From Bodo saltans (taxonomy: Eukaryota > Euglenozoa > Kinetoplastea > Eubodonida > Bodonidae): a DNA stretch of 53,708 bases. Below the pieces are notes generated by a model, which was given only the letters and a program-made list of their open reading frames with translations, was not told the DNA's origin and did not search any database. Location: the NCBI GenBank assembly GCA_001460835.1, contig CYKH01001779.1, positions 1 through 53,708 on the forward strand, written 5' to 3'. The translations under genes and the position numbers were made by a program. The number at the start of each line of letters is the position of its first letter. Positions within the stretch are counted from its first letter, which is position 1. Positions 18,328-28,105 of this stretch are shown here, in pieces.

Positions 18328-18897
18328 CTTTGAAAGCGAGGAAGCAAGCTGTCCAAGAGATCTGAGCGAGAGTGAACTATTTCTTGTTGGATCCTTTTGT
18401 CGCTGCTTTGTGACTTGAAACGAGAAGAAATTTTTAGCGACCTTGGCGTCGGTTTGTATTGTACGTGGCTTCGCACGATTGGTTGTACAAAAAATCACAC
18501 AAAACACACAAAACACCTCCTTGCATGCGACGTCGTCGGACTCGGGCGAGGAGAGAAAAATAAAAAATGAGAGAAATACAAAATGCTCCTCCTGAGATGA
18601 AGATTTTGTGACGGACTGCAGATGAAAACGAAGGAAAAAAAAAAAAGAAACAACGCGCAGAATTGGATTGCAGCTGGTGGGAATCACCAGCAACAAAAAA
18701 AAGAAACAACATGCCCCAAACTCACTCACCAGACACACATTCTTCACTCTTAGAAAAGACAACGCCAACTATCAACATCAAAAACAACAGATCAGCATTC
18801 AACAGTGCCCCCTCAAGTTATCTCACTGCAACACACGCGGCTTTATTTCTTTTTCTTCTCTTGTCTGATGATACATACTACAAAAAATAAAGGAGAG
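18328..18897 (+). other. Intergenic spacer (570 bp)
   Basis: No gene seen. It contains several poly-A runs (18634-18648, 18695-18703) whose reverse complement gives Phe-rich, spurious hydrophobic frames. The strong T/C tract at its right end serves the next gene. Confidence 0.6.
18841..18892 (+). promoter_or_regulatory. Trans-splice acceptor (pyrimidine tract + AG)
   Basis: The T/C tract 18841-18864 is followed by an A-rich stretch and AG at 18891-18892, only five bases before ATG 18898. This favours ATG 18898 over the upstream in-frame codons. Confidence 0.5.
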
Positions 18898-21800
18898 ATG
18901 CCTGCCCAATCACAGTCATCCGCCATCGAACAGTCAGTGAAGCGGTGTGAAGAGCTCACCGCGGTGTTCAACCAACGCGACATCTTCAGCAATGATGTGA
19001 ATTTGACACGCGCCAGAACACTAGCAATTGCTGCAGATAGCAGCAGCGGTGGCGCTACTAGAAAGAAGAACTCGTCCTCTCCCGCACCCCATATGTTTTC
19101 TACGTCGGTGTTGGGCAAGTCATCCATGTCGGCCAAAAGTCATCATACGAATCATAGTGCAGCACTGATGGGGAATATGTCTGGAGGAGAGAAGGCATCC
19201 AAAATTCCCATCGGGATGCAAGCCCTTCAGAATCGACTGTTAGAAGTCGAAGAAGCGTCTGCCACTGCACAGGCGAGAGGGAGCTCGGTGGACGCAGAAC
19301 TCAGTAAAATTCGCGCACAAATCTACGAAAAGGAAGGGGCCAATGGTGGCGGCGCTCCATCACCCCCTGTTCCAGCACATCGGCGCAACAACAACGCAAA
19401 AACGAACGGTGGCGGGGCGGGAAAATACGCAACCACAAACAACAGCAGCAACAACAACAATAGTCGCCATGCAGCTGGTGGTGGTGCGAGTGCCGTCATG
19501 GCTCAAATGAAGCAATACGGCCATAGCTCCTCTCCTGCGCCGTACCCAACCGCCGAGACGCCTATCGGATACCGAGCGAGTAGTGATGGATCGTCTCGTC
19601 GGCTGGATGGCGTTGACCACAGCTCCGTCCAGAATTCTCGGATCCAGGAGAGCCATGTCCAAATGCTTGGGAAGGTTCCAGAGCCCGTCGAACGTGGAAC
19701 GCTTGCACCTTCGGAGTGGTTCCAAAAGAGCACTGAGCATCTTGAGTATCCTGAAGCAGAGAAAGAAACTCGTCAGCATTTTAAGAAACGTGATGAATTG
19801 AAGCGCGGTGTGACGCCTGTGGAACGCTACACGGTACCCTTCACCACCAAAATGACGGAAAAAGAAAGAGCCTGGCAAGAAGGAAGCGCTAAAGTGTCGA
19901 TTTCTATTATTCACCCAGATCCACTAGCAGCACTTCGTAAGTCCAGCAGTCAGCCCGCGAAGCCAAAAGACGATGGGGATGATGAGCCTCAGCCTCCGCG
20001 CGTGGTGAACGGGAAGTCACGAATGATCAGCCCAACTGATCGTGCCGTGTCTCCCATTCAAAAGAGGCAGCGCCCGCCACCACCAGCAACAAGCAAACCC
20101 TCTGCTGCGAAGAAGTCGAGTGTTGCGTCGCCTAGTGGCGGTGATGAACCTGCAGCTGATAATTTTGAGAAAATGCAAGATCGCGATCAGTTTATCCGAC
20201 TTGCTCGATCTTCTCGACAGGCGCGAAAAGTCTACGAAAGTTCCATTGCAAAAGAACTGCTCGCTGCTGCGAATATGTTGGGGCCTCATGTGCCGCTCTT
20301 TGCAAATCAACCACGGAAGCAAAAGCGTACGAAACCTCAGCTTGACGATGGAAGTGGTGACGAGGGAAGCTTTCTAAAACGGCCCGACGACGACGAAGAT
20401 GACGAGGACGCGCAGAGTCAGCTGTCGTTCTCCAGCAGCGACAGTGAGGAGATGTGCGAGGATTCACACATGGAGGCGGAGCGCGAGGGTATTCGCCATT
20501 TGGGTGATGATGACTCGGCACCTCAAATTCCTGGCCTTCGTGGATTCACTTCCGACGAAAAAACAAATGATCTTCAAGATACCTGTGATCTTGTCGAATG
20601 TTGCGTTGTCTGTTTGTGCCAACAGCTAAGTGGAAGTAGATCGGCCATCACACGTGAGCAAGTCATTCTTCGGTCGATTCTCATTCACGCCCTCCACACA
20701 GCGCTGCCTCCGCTAGAGGATGAATTGTCACGTCGCCTCGCGTTTATCAACAAGAAAGTTTCTGTTCCTCCAGCACAAAGACGTACCGATGCAGCACTCA
20801 TCAGTCGGCTCCTACGATCGTGGGTGAAGGGCATAGAAGTGCTTCTCACACTGGACATGGGTACCATCAACGAAGAAGGCATTCCATTCTCTGTTCACAA
20901 CGAAGGGCATCTCTCACGGATGATTCAAAACTACTGCCGGCTCCATGAAGGCAAAGATGATCGTGTACAGAGGCTCTTTGAGCGTTGGAGAGCCAATAAG
21001 GAAGAAGCCGATTCCGCTATCATTCGAAATGACACCGCCAAACTTCTCAAGCCGCCGCCTCCACAGCAATCCAAAGCGTTAGATATCGTAAACCACTTTC
21101 GAAACGTTGCTGCTGTCACCACGGATGACTTGGCGTTGTTAGACCACCAAACGGCCACAGTGACAGCAAAGCAGCGAGACTTAGCGCAGGTGTTTCTTGA
21201 TCGCATCACAAAGTTCCTTCCACTTCCCGATGAGTCCAAGACCATTGCTCAGCGCCGTGTTGAACAAGTAGCGGAGTTTACAGAAGCCGATCTGATGCTT
21301 CGGCATCAGCCACCAAACTTAAAGCACGTGTTGCTCCACTACACTGGACTCCTTCGCCATGCACAGCACTTGTCGACAACCAACAGCCTTGTTCAACCTT
21401 CCACAAATAGCACTGCAGGTGCGTCGGTTCCCTCACAACATTTATTAGCCACTCCTGCGGCTGGCAATGGTAGTGCGGAGTCCTTCTCCCTCCTGCAGCA
21501 GAACTCGACGAACTTCTCATTTGGAGCAGCAAACGTTTCTACCGCGGGGGTGACTAAGTTCTTGAATGTATTCCGCACGTCGTGGGGACGCACGCCACTT
21601 ACCGGAGAAGTAGAAGAAAGTGAAGCCGCCGATCGTGCCACGACAATGCAGAATAACACCATGATTATGCTTTTCGACGCATACTTCCGTTTGTTATCGC
21701 CGCTACTCCAAGAGCGAGTCAAATTACTCGTGCGCGATGAGAAAAAACGCTCAGCAGAGCTGCGCGCAAAAATGAAGGCAGATGCAGAAGCATTCCACCG

Positions 21801-22533
21801 AGCCCTTGATGAAATCGGGCACGTCGTCAAAGCAGATCCGCAGATGGAAGCTCGTAAAGAAGCTCTTCACCAAGTCGAGCGGTATCAGCTCATTGACAAG
21901 TACACTGTTTCCAAGATTGATCCTTCCACTTCGGATAAACTTCGCAAGTCTATTGAGAGTTCCGAGGCGTGGTTCGGATATGAAACGTCTCGGCGAGCTG
22001 CGCGTGCAGCTGCTGCAAATCCACAGAACGATGATTCGACCTGGAACGACGATGCGGAATCTGATAAACAAGCAAACAACAACAATCGTGGATCCCCTGC
22101 AGGCGGCACCAGTCGCATGGAAATGATCCGCATCCGAAAACTGCAAGAACTCGAAGCATGTTGGCAAAAGTTGAACATTGGGTACAGTCTTCGCGTGACG
22201 TTGCATGACAAATGGAACCACCCGACCAAAGAGCTTCGACATATTGACACAGCGTTAAAACTCTATCGAGACTGTATTGCTGCAGTTGAGCTTCGTGAGG
22301 CCGCCGTCGCTAAAGTGATCGACAATGAGAAGTGCAACGATAAAACAGAGCGTAATGCCAACCGCAACGAGCTTTTCTCAACCATGTGCTCTGCAGGGCA
22401 GCGATGTGAGCTGGTCGCAAAGAAACTCTTTAACGACACTGGTGATGAACTGTTCGTGAAGAGTGATATGTACTTGGCCAAAATCCGAGATGACTTCACT
22501 CGAATCTCAAAGATGATTCGTTCCACTACGTGA
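18898..22533 (+). CDS. Large protein of unknown function
   Basis: 1211 residues; no family recognised. The N-terminal ~500 residues are mostly low-complexity: Asn/Ser/Gly-rich stretches around 160-200, then Pro/Lys-rich segments with basic patches. An Asp/Glu/Ser-rich acidic stretch follows at about 495-530. From about residue 560 onward the sequence is a more regular helical protein, with cysteine-containing helices near 560-600 and a conserved-looking C-terminus (ELEACWQKLNIGYSL, then a long charged helix with AVELREAAVAKV). A coiled-coil or helical-bundle cytoskeletal/axonemal protein is possible but unproven. The frame is open upstream to 18805, but the acceptor AG at 18891-18892 makes ATG 18898 the likely start. 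Confidence 0.7.
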   Translation: MPAQSQSSAIEQSVKRCEELTAVFNQRDIFSNDVNLTRARTLAIAADSSSGGATRKKNSSSPAPHMFSTSVLGKSSMSAKSHHTNHSAALMGNMSGGEKASKIPIGMQALQNRLLEVEEASATAQARGSSVDAELSKIRAQIYEKEGANGGGAPSPPVPAHRRNNNAKTNGGGAGKYATTNNSSNNNNSRHAAGGGASAVMAQMKQYGHSSSPAPYPTAETPIGYRASSDGSSRRLDGVDHSSVQNSRIQESHVQMLGKVPEPVERGTLAPSEWFQKSTEHLEYPEAEKETRQHFKKRDELKRGVTPVERYTVPFTTKMTEKERAWQEGSAKVSISIIHPDPLAALRKSSSQPAKPKDDGDDEPQPPRVVNGKSRMISPTDRAVSPIQKRQRPPPPATSKPSAAKKSSVASPSGGDEPAADNFEKMQDRDQFIRLARSSRQARKVYESSIAKELLAAANMLGPHVPLFANQPRKQKRTKPQLDDGSGDEGSFLKRPDDDEDDEDAQSQLSFSSSDSEEMCEDSHMEAEREGIRHLGDDDSAPQIPGLRGFTSDEKTNDLQDTCDLVECCVVCLCQQLSGSRSAITREQVILRSILIHALHTALPPLEDELSRRLAFINKKVSVPPAQRRTDAALISRLLRSWVKGIEVLLTLDMGTINEEGIPFSVHNEGHLSRMIQNYCRLHEGKDDRVQRLFERWRANKEEADSAIIRNDTAKLLKPPPPQQSKALDIVNHFRNVAAVTTDDLALLDHQTATVTAKQRDLAQVFLDRITKFLPLPDESKTIAQRRVEQVAEFTEADLMLRHQPPNLKHVLLHYTGLLRHAQHLSTTNSLVQPSTNSTAGASVPSQHLLATPAAGNGSAESFSLLQQNSTNFSFGAANVSTAGVTKFLNVFRTSWGRTPLTGEVEESEAADRATTMQNNTMIMLFDAYFRLLSPLLQERVKLLVRDEKKRSAELRAKMKADAEAFHRALDEIGHVVKADPQMEARKEALHQVERYQLIDKYTVSKIDPSTSDKLRKSIESSEAWFGYETSRRAARAAAANPQNDDSTWNDDAESDKQANNNNRGSPAGGTSRMEMIRIRKLQELEACWQKLNIGYSLRVTLHDKWNHPTKELRHIDTALKLYRDCIAAVELREAAVAKVIDNEKCNDKTERNANRNELFSTMCSAGQRCELVAKKLFNDTGDELFVKSDMYLAKIRDDFTRISKMIRSTT

Positions 22534-22702
22534 GTAGCAGAACGAAAAATGTAGAATGTTGTAGACGCAGTTGACTTACTGATTTTCGTTTAATTGCTTC
22601 ATTCTTCTTAAAGTTCAATATTGTCACGTTGTTGATTTTATTCTGTGACTTTATTTCGCTCGACAATCAAGAGAAGCTTAAAAGTAAGTAGGTGTCAAGA
22701 GG

Positions 22703-25384
22703 ATGTCTCGTTCACGTGCGATCGACACACGCTTGGAGAAGCTCGTGCCTTCGGTAGAAGAGCTTTTGGTCGCGGGCGTTTTCACTCGTCCCGAAATAAA
22801 AGAAATTAACCGCAAGCGAACGGACTGCGAGTACCGTCTCGTTGCCAAACCGCTGCTACTCCTCGATGTGAGACTTTCCATCGCTCTTGAGATGGGCATT
22901 GAAGAAAAAATCACAGAGTATTGCGCTGCTTCAAAGGTAGTGCTCAAGCATCGATGGGCAGTGCAAGAACGCATTGAGCAAATCTACAAAATTGGCCTGA
23001 AGCATCTTCATCACCCTGACGAGTATGAGTCGCTTCGCAAAGAATTCGTAAAATTCTTGACCAAATACAAGCGAGCTTCAAGTTTGTCGCAACACTACGC
23101 AGATTTGGTCATTAAGAATCCCCTGAAAGCTCCGTTTTGGGTGGAAGCAGCGTTGTGGCAGTCCGAGGTTGGTGAGATCGATAATGCTCGCACAAGTGTT
23201 CAGCACGCGATTTCACTTCTTCCAAACTCCGATGAGGTCTACTCTTGCGCCCTCATAATTGAGCTCCAGTTTGCTGGAAAACTGTTCACCGCGATGGTCA
23301 AAGAGCATCAAGAGCGAGTGGAAGCGGCGAAGGCCAACAACGGCCCAGCTGCGGGGAACATGATTGATCGTCTCCGCAATGAGAATACGTCCTTAGCTGT
23401 CGTCGCGCTTGACTTAGGTCTTTGCAAACTGGTGGTGAACGACGCACTTAGCAAGGACGGCGCTGCCACGCCAGCTCTTGTTTTACGTTTGTATGACACA
23501 GCAATGCGCTACCCATTCGCCAAGCATCTCGGTAGCTTTATTCTGCAAGAAGGCATTCGTCAGCGGTTCATTCCTGCTATTCAAAATGGTGCTGGAAGAT
23601 TGGAAGAGCGTCGCTGGGAGGCGAAGTGGCTCACTGCTGAGTCTGGCAAAGTCATCTGCAAACTCGCTGGTCATGAGTTGCACTGCTGCAGCGGATTCAA
23701 TATGAAGCATCCAGTTGTCCCCGTCGAGCGGTACTTGGAGGATGCTGCTCGAGGGCTCAAAAAGCGAAAGAGTACCACGCCGGGGGAGCTTCGTAGTGCA
23801 CTCTTGAACAGTATTGCTACCTGCTTCGGTTTGCTCTTTTCGACAAGATGGCAGCCTGCTGCAATCAGTTCAAAGCAGTTGTTCGATCTCGTTTACGAAC
23901 CCCTACAGTCGTTTTTCACAGTGTCGCTCCTCGGCTTCGAAACCACCGTCGCAGGTCCTCATCAAAAAGGTGCGGATGTTGTCACGCAGTCAGTAGTCGA
24001 CGTGCCTGTGCAAAGTACCGTCCTAAGAACTGTGATTGGATTTGTTTGCTCGAACTTGAAGCCATCAAAATCGAACTTGCACTTGTGGTCTGACGCGCCG
24101 CTAAAGACAATTGCCACAACGTTGGCAGTTGAAGAAGGGAACGTACCTGCATGGAAAGAATTAGTGCAGCGCGCTTCGGCGCTTTTCAACACCGCTGACG
24201 ATTCTGCGCCTCAGTCCTCGACACACTACACAAAACCTCCAACATGGAGCATCCCTGTTGCGTTGAAGTGTTTGACCCCAGGTGAGCTTGTGAGTATCGG
24301 TCTGACATCGTCGTCGTCCTCGGCAATCATCACCGGGTCGACCGCCATTGACACGGATGCGGTGGACGATCATCTTGTGCAACAGCTCGTGTCACTGGAA
24401 AGCAGCAATGAAGAGGTGCCATCAGCGCTTTGCCAACTGCTCGTGGGAGCTGGACTCGTGTCAACTGACATGGCGACGACGCAACGTGTTCCTGCAAAGT
24501 GTCCGTTGTGGACGAGCGTGTCTTTATCCGTAAATGCATGGAAATTGTGGTTCGTTGCGGAACTTGCCAAACCAACGACTGTTTCATCAGTTCTCAACAA
24601 GCCAGGCTCGGTAGGAAGCAGCAGCAGTGATAGCGATGACGATGAGTCAAGTCGCCGTCCCATCAAGAAACCTCGAACGGAAAATGCTCGCGGTGCACTC
24701 CCTGCCGCTTTCCTTGGAAGCTTTGGCGCAGTTGGAGCGTTGCTTGCTGGTCGAAGCGCAAAGGCATATGCAAAATTGAGCAACGATGAAGCGCTTCATC
24801 GTTGTCTTGGGTTTACTCGTCTCACGCACTTGACTCTCGTCAACATCTTGAACGTCAGCACCCTTTCTCGCGACGAAATTGTGTCTAGATTACAAGAGTC
24901 ATCGCCTGAAGTAGCCAAACAGCAGATCCGTGCCGTGGAACAAGTATTTGGCTTTGTGCTTGCGTGCCCTCCGTTGCCTCGGCAGATTTTGAGCGGAATG
25001 CTTGTCCCTTTCAGAGAAGCCTTAGTGGTCCTAGCGTCGACTCCAGCTGAGCGAGCAACGGCCATCAGGGAAGCTCGCAATGCGCATGAGCAGGTCATCT
25101 CTCATTATCGACAAGCGCGTGCAGCGAACGACGATCGCTCTCCATTGACCAATGCAGTGTACCGCCTCAATCGCGACACCCCTGCGCTCAACCAGCACAC
25201 CAATACAGCTGAGTACACTGCCATGTCTTCTGCTGAGCTTAATTGCCGAGATTGGACATCGTACGTTCAGTTCGAACGTCACGTCGCTAAGGACTTGAGC
25301 ACAAGTATCAAAATCGCTAGCCGTGCCCGGCAAGATGCCATTGACCCGCATCAAGTCGTTGTCATGATGAGTACGAGCCAGTAA
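22703..25384 (+). CDS. UTP6: UTP6-like U3 snoRNP / small-subunit processome protein (HAT repeats)
   Basis: 893 residues. The N-terminus follows the UTP6 pattern closely: LEKLVPSVEELLVAGVFT, then EIKEINRKRTDCEYRL, a basic helical region, and HAT-type units such as PFWVEAALWQSEVGEIDNAR and SVQHAISLLPNSDEVY. UTP6 is part of the UTP-B subcomplex of the nucleolar SSU processome needed for early 18S rRNA processing. Yeast and human forms are roughly 440-600 residues, so this one has a long extra C-terminal half with a basic/acidic stretch near residues 640-660 (SSSDSDDDESS then RRPIKKPR), possibly a nuclear localisation signal. The start is the first ATG after AG 22670-22671. The N-terminal assignment is good; the role of the C-terminal half is unknown. 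Confidence 0.8.
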   Translation: MSRSRAIDTRLEKLVPSVEELLVAGVFTRPEIKEINRKRTDCEYRLVAKPLLLLDVRLSIALEMGIEEKITEYCAASKVVLKHRWAVQERIEQIYKIGLKHLHHPDEYESLRKEFVKFLTKYKRASSLSQHYADLVIKNPLKAPFWVEAALWQSEVGEIDNARTSVQHAISLLPNSDEVYSCALIIELQFAGKLFTAMVKEHQERVEAAKANNGPAAGNMIDRLRNENTSLAVVALDLGLCKLVVNDALSKDGAATPALVLRLYDTAMRYPFAKHLGSFILQEGIRQRFIPAIQNGAGRLEERRWEAKWLTAESGKVICKLAGHELHCCSGFNMKHPVVPVERYLEDAARGLKKRKSTTPGELRSALLNSIATCFGLLFSTRWQPAAISSKQLFDLVYEPLQSFFTVSLLGFETTVAGPHQKGADVVTQSVVDVPVQSTVLRTVIGFVCSNLKPSKSNLHLWSDAPLKTIATTLAVEEGNVPAWKELVQRASALFNTADDSAPQSSTHYTKPPTWSIPVALKCLTPGELVSIGLTSSSSSAIITGSTAIDTDAVDDHLVQQLVSLESSNEEVPSALCQLLVGAGLVSTDMATTQRVPAKCPLWTSVSLSVNAWKLWFVAELAKPTTVSSVLNKPGSVGSSSSDSDDDESSRRPIKKPRTENARGALPAAFLGSFGAVGALLAGRSAKAYAKLSNDEALHRCLGFTRLTHLTLVNILNVSTLSRDEIVSRLQESSPEVAKQQIRAVEQVFGFVLACPPLPRQILSGMLVPFREALVVLASTPAERATAIREARNAHEQVISHYRQARAANDDRSPLTNAVYRLNRDTPALNQHTNTAEYTAMSSAELNCRDWTSYVQFERHVAKDLSTSIKIASRARQDAIDPHQVVVMMSTSQ

Positions 25385-25655
25385 GAAAGAGAAAGTTTCC
25401 ACACACGGTTAACGTGCATGAACCTTTCATGTTACTTCTTTAAGAACACACAAAGAGCTATGCAAGAACTGACTAACAACAACAGATTGCATGCATCATT
25501 CGAGTAAGCAGCATCAAGCTTTACGCACACACCATTCAAGCACTCAATATTGCCTGTCAACCTGTTAATTGCGATATTTCATTCGTTTACAGCTCGAATT
25601 CTCTCACTCAAACATTAGCAATCTCAAAACATTGTTTTCAGGTTTAGCAGTGCAT

Positions 25656-27914
25656 ATGAGAAGGCCATCGACGTTCTTAACGTCCATCTCTTTCAAAAAA
25701 GCTGGTTCATGGGCCCGACCTCCCACCGCAGTGATTCACGCCGAGGGCCGCCCATCTTTTGGTGATGTTATGGCCGTCGCGTGTTGCTCCTCCAAATCTT
25801 CATTTGATGCTCGGCAAGCAGTGTCTCAGTTGACGTCGTCAAGTGCGCTTCTTACAGAAGAAAAGCTGGCTCCCCATACGATCCGCATCATGTGCGGGTT
25901 GCTCTTTCACGTACTGTCTCGGCAAACGTCAAGTCCTTCGGCGTCACTTCATTCTCTGCTAAGTGGAGAGCATCGCTTTGCGAACGCGGAACTGCTTGCG
26001 GCGTTACTCACTGCGCAAGGCTGTCGCTCGCGAGGTGAAGTCGACGCGGGGATGCGTGCGGTTCTTGTCCCTTACGTTACCCTCGCAGAAGTCGATGACC
26101 CTCCCAAGTCATCCTCGGCAGCTTCTGCGCTTGAAGTTTCACAGTCAGATCGATGCTGGTCTCGCACGTTCATTGGTGGCCTAATCAATGCGTTGAAGCC
26201 AACTGATGAGGACCTTGTTGTGACTTGTGCAAGCCCTGATGAACTGGAAAGCCCCAGACCCAGCGCGAAACCGTTCTTGCAACTTTGTGTGTTGTCGCTG
26301 TGCAACAATGCTAACGAGGTGCGTCAATGGTTCTCGAAACCTGCCTCCGCACCTTGCGTGACGGAATGGCCGCTCCACACGATGATCGCTGCTGGATCAG
26401 CGCTGCGATTACTCGACGACAACAAAGGCGGCGAAGACCAGAATGCACAGGATTACCTTCGCATCATTGCTGAGCGAATCGCACCGTTGTCGAAAATTGA
26501 CGACTTGATGCCGCTTGACTCTCCCCATTCGCAGTCGCCGATTGTCGTCGCGGCCTTCATGTATTTAGTGGCGGCGCTCAGCAACTGTGATGCCTATGTC
26601 GGTGAAGGTGCACGGCTGCTTGCCAAATACAACCGGTCTCGCATGGTCGTATCGGCATTGTCACATGCCACTGGCCGATCATCGTCTTTATCTCAACCCT
26701 CGTCAAGCGCGTTTCTTCCCAGTGGACTGTTGCACCGCTTAGTGTGCCAACAGCTTGTACAAGTGCAGCAGTCGTCCGCTGTAATGCCTGCATCGACGAT
26801 GATTGACGTCAGCACTGTCGTTGGACTCATTCAGCAAGAACGCGGTCGCTTTGACACGTTGGCTTCCTCGTCCACTTTATCCAAATTTGAACTCGCCGCA
26901 CTCCAGCCGAAGTTGGCTGGTGACCCAAAAACAATCACATGGTCGCTTCGGTGCTTAACATCTCGTCTCCGGTCAGACGTTGATAATGCAGCAGCAGTAT
27001 CCCAGCGCAACTTCGACGGCGATGCGGCGGTGGCCTCACAGATTCTTTCTGTGCTCACGAGTGTGTATCCTCGGTCGATTGTAGGCGCCTGTGTTCCAAG
27101 CGGTCAACCATTGGAAACCTTGCTTGAAGCAAATGTGCAGATTGAACGCAAAAATTTGGTTGCAGACCTCATTGGAGCGATCGCAGATGCTGCAAGTGCC
27201 GTCATCCGAACATCAATTCGCCATCATGACCACAGCGAGAGAATTGTCGCAGCTGCAGCGACGTTACTCTCGGATTTGCTTAGCCTGTGGGCGAGCAAAG
27301 AAGCTCTCGACAGTCGAAGCCGTAAACCCTCTCGCACACCGCTTTGGAAGCAACGCCTGGAAGCAAACGGTATTACTAAGATTCGGACTCACAAAATGGA
27401 AGTGATGCGGGATGAACTTCCCCACGGTATTCTATCAGCCATGTGCTGGGATTGGTTAAACCGAGGATTCACTGCTCCATCCTTGGTGGTCCTCGGCACG
27501 CTGCTCAGTAAAGACTTCTTAGATGTCCACTATTATCCCCTGGCGTTACTATCCAGCGCTCGATGCTCGGTGCGCCTCGAACCTGCTCTCCTCGGTCCAT
27601 CGGAAACCGTCAAGCTTTCCGCTGTGTTTCACCAGAGGTTCTCACTTTTTGATGAACCCACGCCGAACTCCTTACCGCTTCCTCACCGCCACCAGCAGGC
27701 GGTATCCTCGCAGCTCTTGGTGGTGGAACACCGAGAGAGCTTAGTGTACCCAGATCTTCATCGAATGAAGCAGTCGGCTGTGGTCGGACCGTTCGGGTCA
27801 ACCACCTTTGGATATTTTCCTCGCTCGGAGCTTCAGAACTCCTCAGGGAGGGGCGTGACGCATCGTCGCCCAGCAGTTGAGTGGAAGTCTGTGTCCAGTG
27901 CAGTGGTCATGTGA
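25656..27914 (+). CDS. Helical protein of unknown function
   Basis: 752 residues, no family recognised. The sequence is rich in Leu, Ala and Ser, with many amphipathic helices throughout (for example LLAALLTAQGC, VVAAFMYLVAALSNC, IVAAAATLLSDLLSLW). It suggests an alpha-solenoid of HEAT/ARM type without clear repeats. The first 30 residues (MRRPSTFLTSISFKKAGSW) are basic and lack acidic residues, so a mitochondrial presequence is possible. The frame continues upstream to a TTG at 25569. Acceptors lie at AG 25591-25592 (after ATTTCATTCGTTTAC) and AG 25640-25641 (after TTGTTTTC), and ATG 25656 is the first ATG after both. Confidence 0.7.
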   Translation: MRRPSTFLTSISFKKAGSWARPPTAVIHAEGRPSFGDVMAVACCSSKSSFDARQAVSQLTSSSALLTEEKLAPHTIRIMCGLLFHVLSRQTSSPSASLHSLLSGEHRFANAELLAALLTAQGCRSRGEVDAGMRAVLVPYVTLAEVDDPPKSSSAASALEVSQSDRCWSRTFIGGLINALKPTDEDLVVTCASPDELESPRPSAKPFLQLCVLSLCNNANEVRQWFSKPASAPCVTEWPLHTMIAAGSALRLLDDNKGGEDQNAQDYLRIIAERIAPLSKIDDLMPLDSPHSQSPIVVAAFMYLVAALSNCDAYVGEGARLLAKYNRSRMVVSALSHATGRSSSLSQPSSSAFLPSGLLHRLVCQQLVQVQQSSAVMPASTMIDVSTVVGLIQQERGRFDTLASSSTLSKFELAALQPKLAGDPKTITWSLRCLTSRLRSDVDNAAAVSQRNFDGDAAVASQILSVLTSVYPRSIVGACVPSGQPLETLLEANVQIERKNLVADLIGAIADAASAVIRTSIRHHDHSERIVAAAATLLSDLLSLWASKEALDSRSRKPSRTPLWKQRLEANGITKIRTHKMEVMRDELPHGILSAMCWDWLNRGFTAPSLVVLGTLLSKDFLDVHYYPLALLSSARCSVRLEPALLGPSETVKLSAVFHQRFSLFDEPTPNSLPLPHRHQQAVSSQLLVVEHRESLVYPDLHRMKQSAVVGPFGSTTFGYFPRSELQNSSGRGVTHRRPAVEWKSVSSAVVM

Positions 27915-28105
27915 GCCAACAACAAAAACCAGTCATATAGTCATATCAAGTAACAACAGTCATGCATTTTTTTCTTTGTTTAGTGTTTAACTGTTGTTGA
28001 CTCGACTAATTGAGTCTTCCTTTGAGTGTATTTGATATTCACAAATCTGCTTCTGTTCTGTATCATTGCTCAGCAAACAGCTCACACAACCTCCTAAGCT
28101 CTCCA

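Noticed and set aside
18283-18768. 161-codon hydrophobic open frame on the - strand
   Set aside because: It is largely poly-Phe translated from the complement of A runs in a spacer; it is on the opposite strand to every real gene and has no acceptor.
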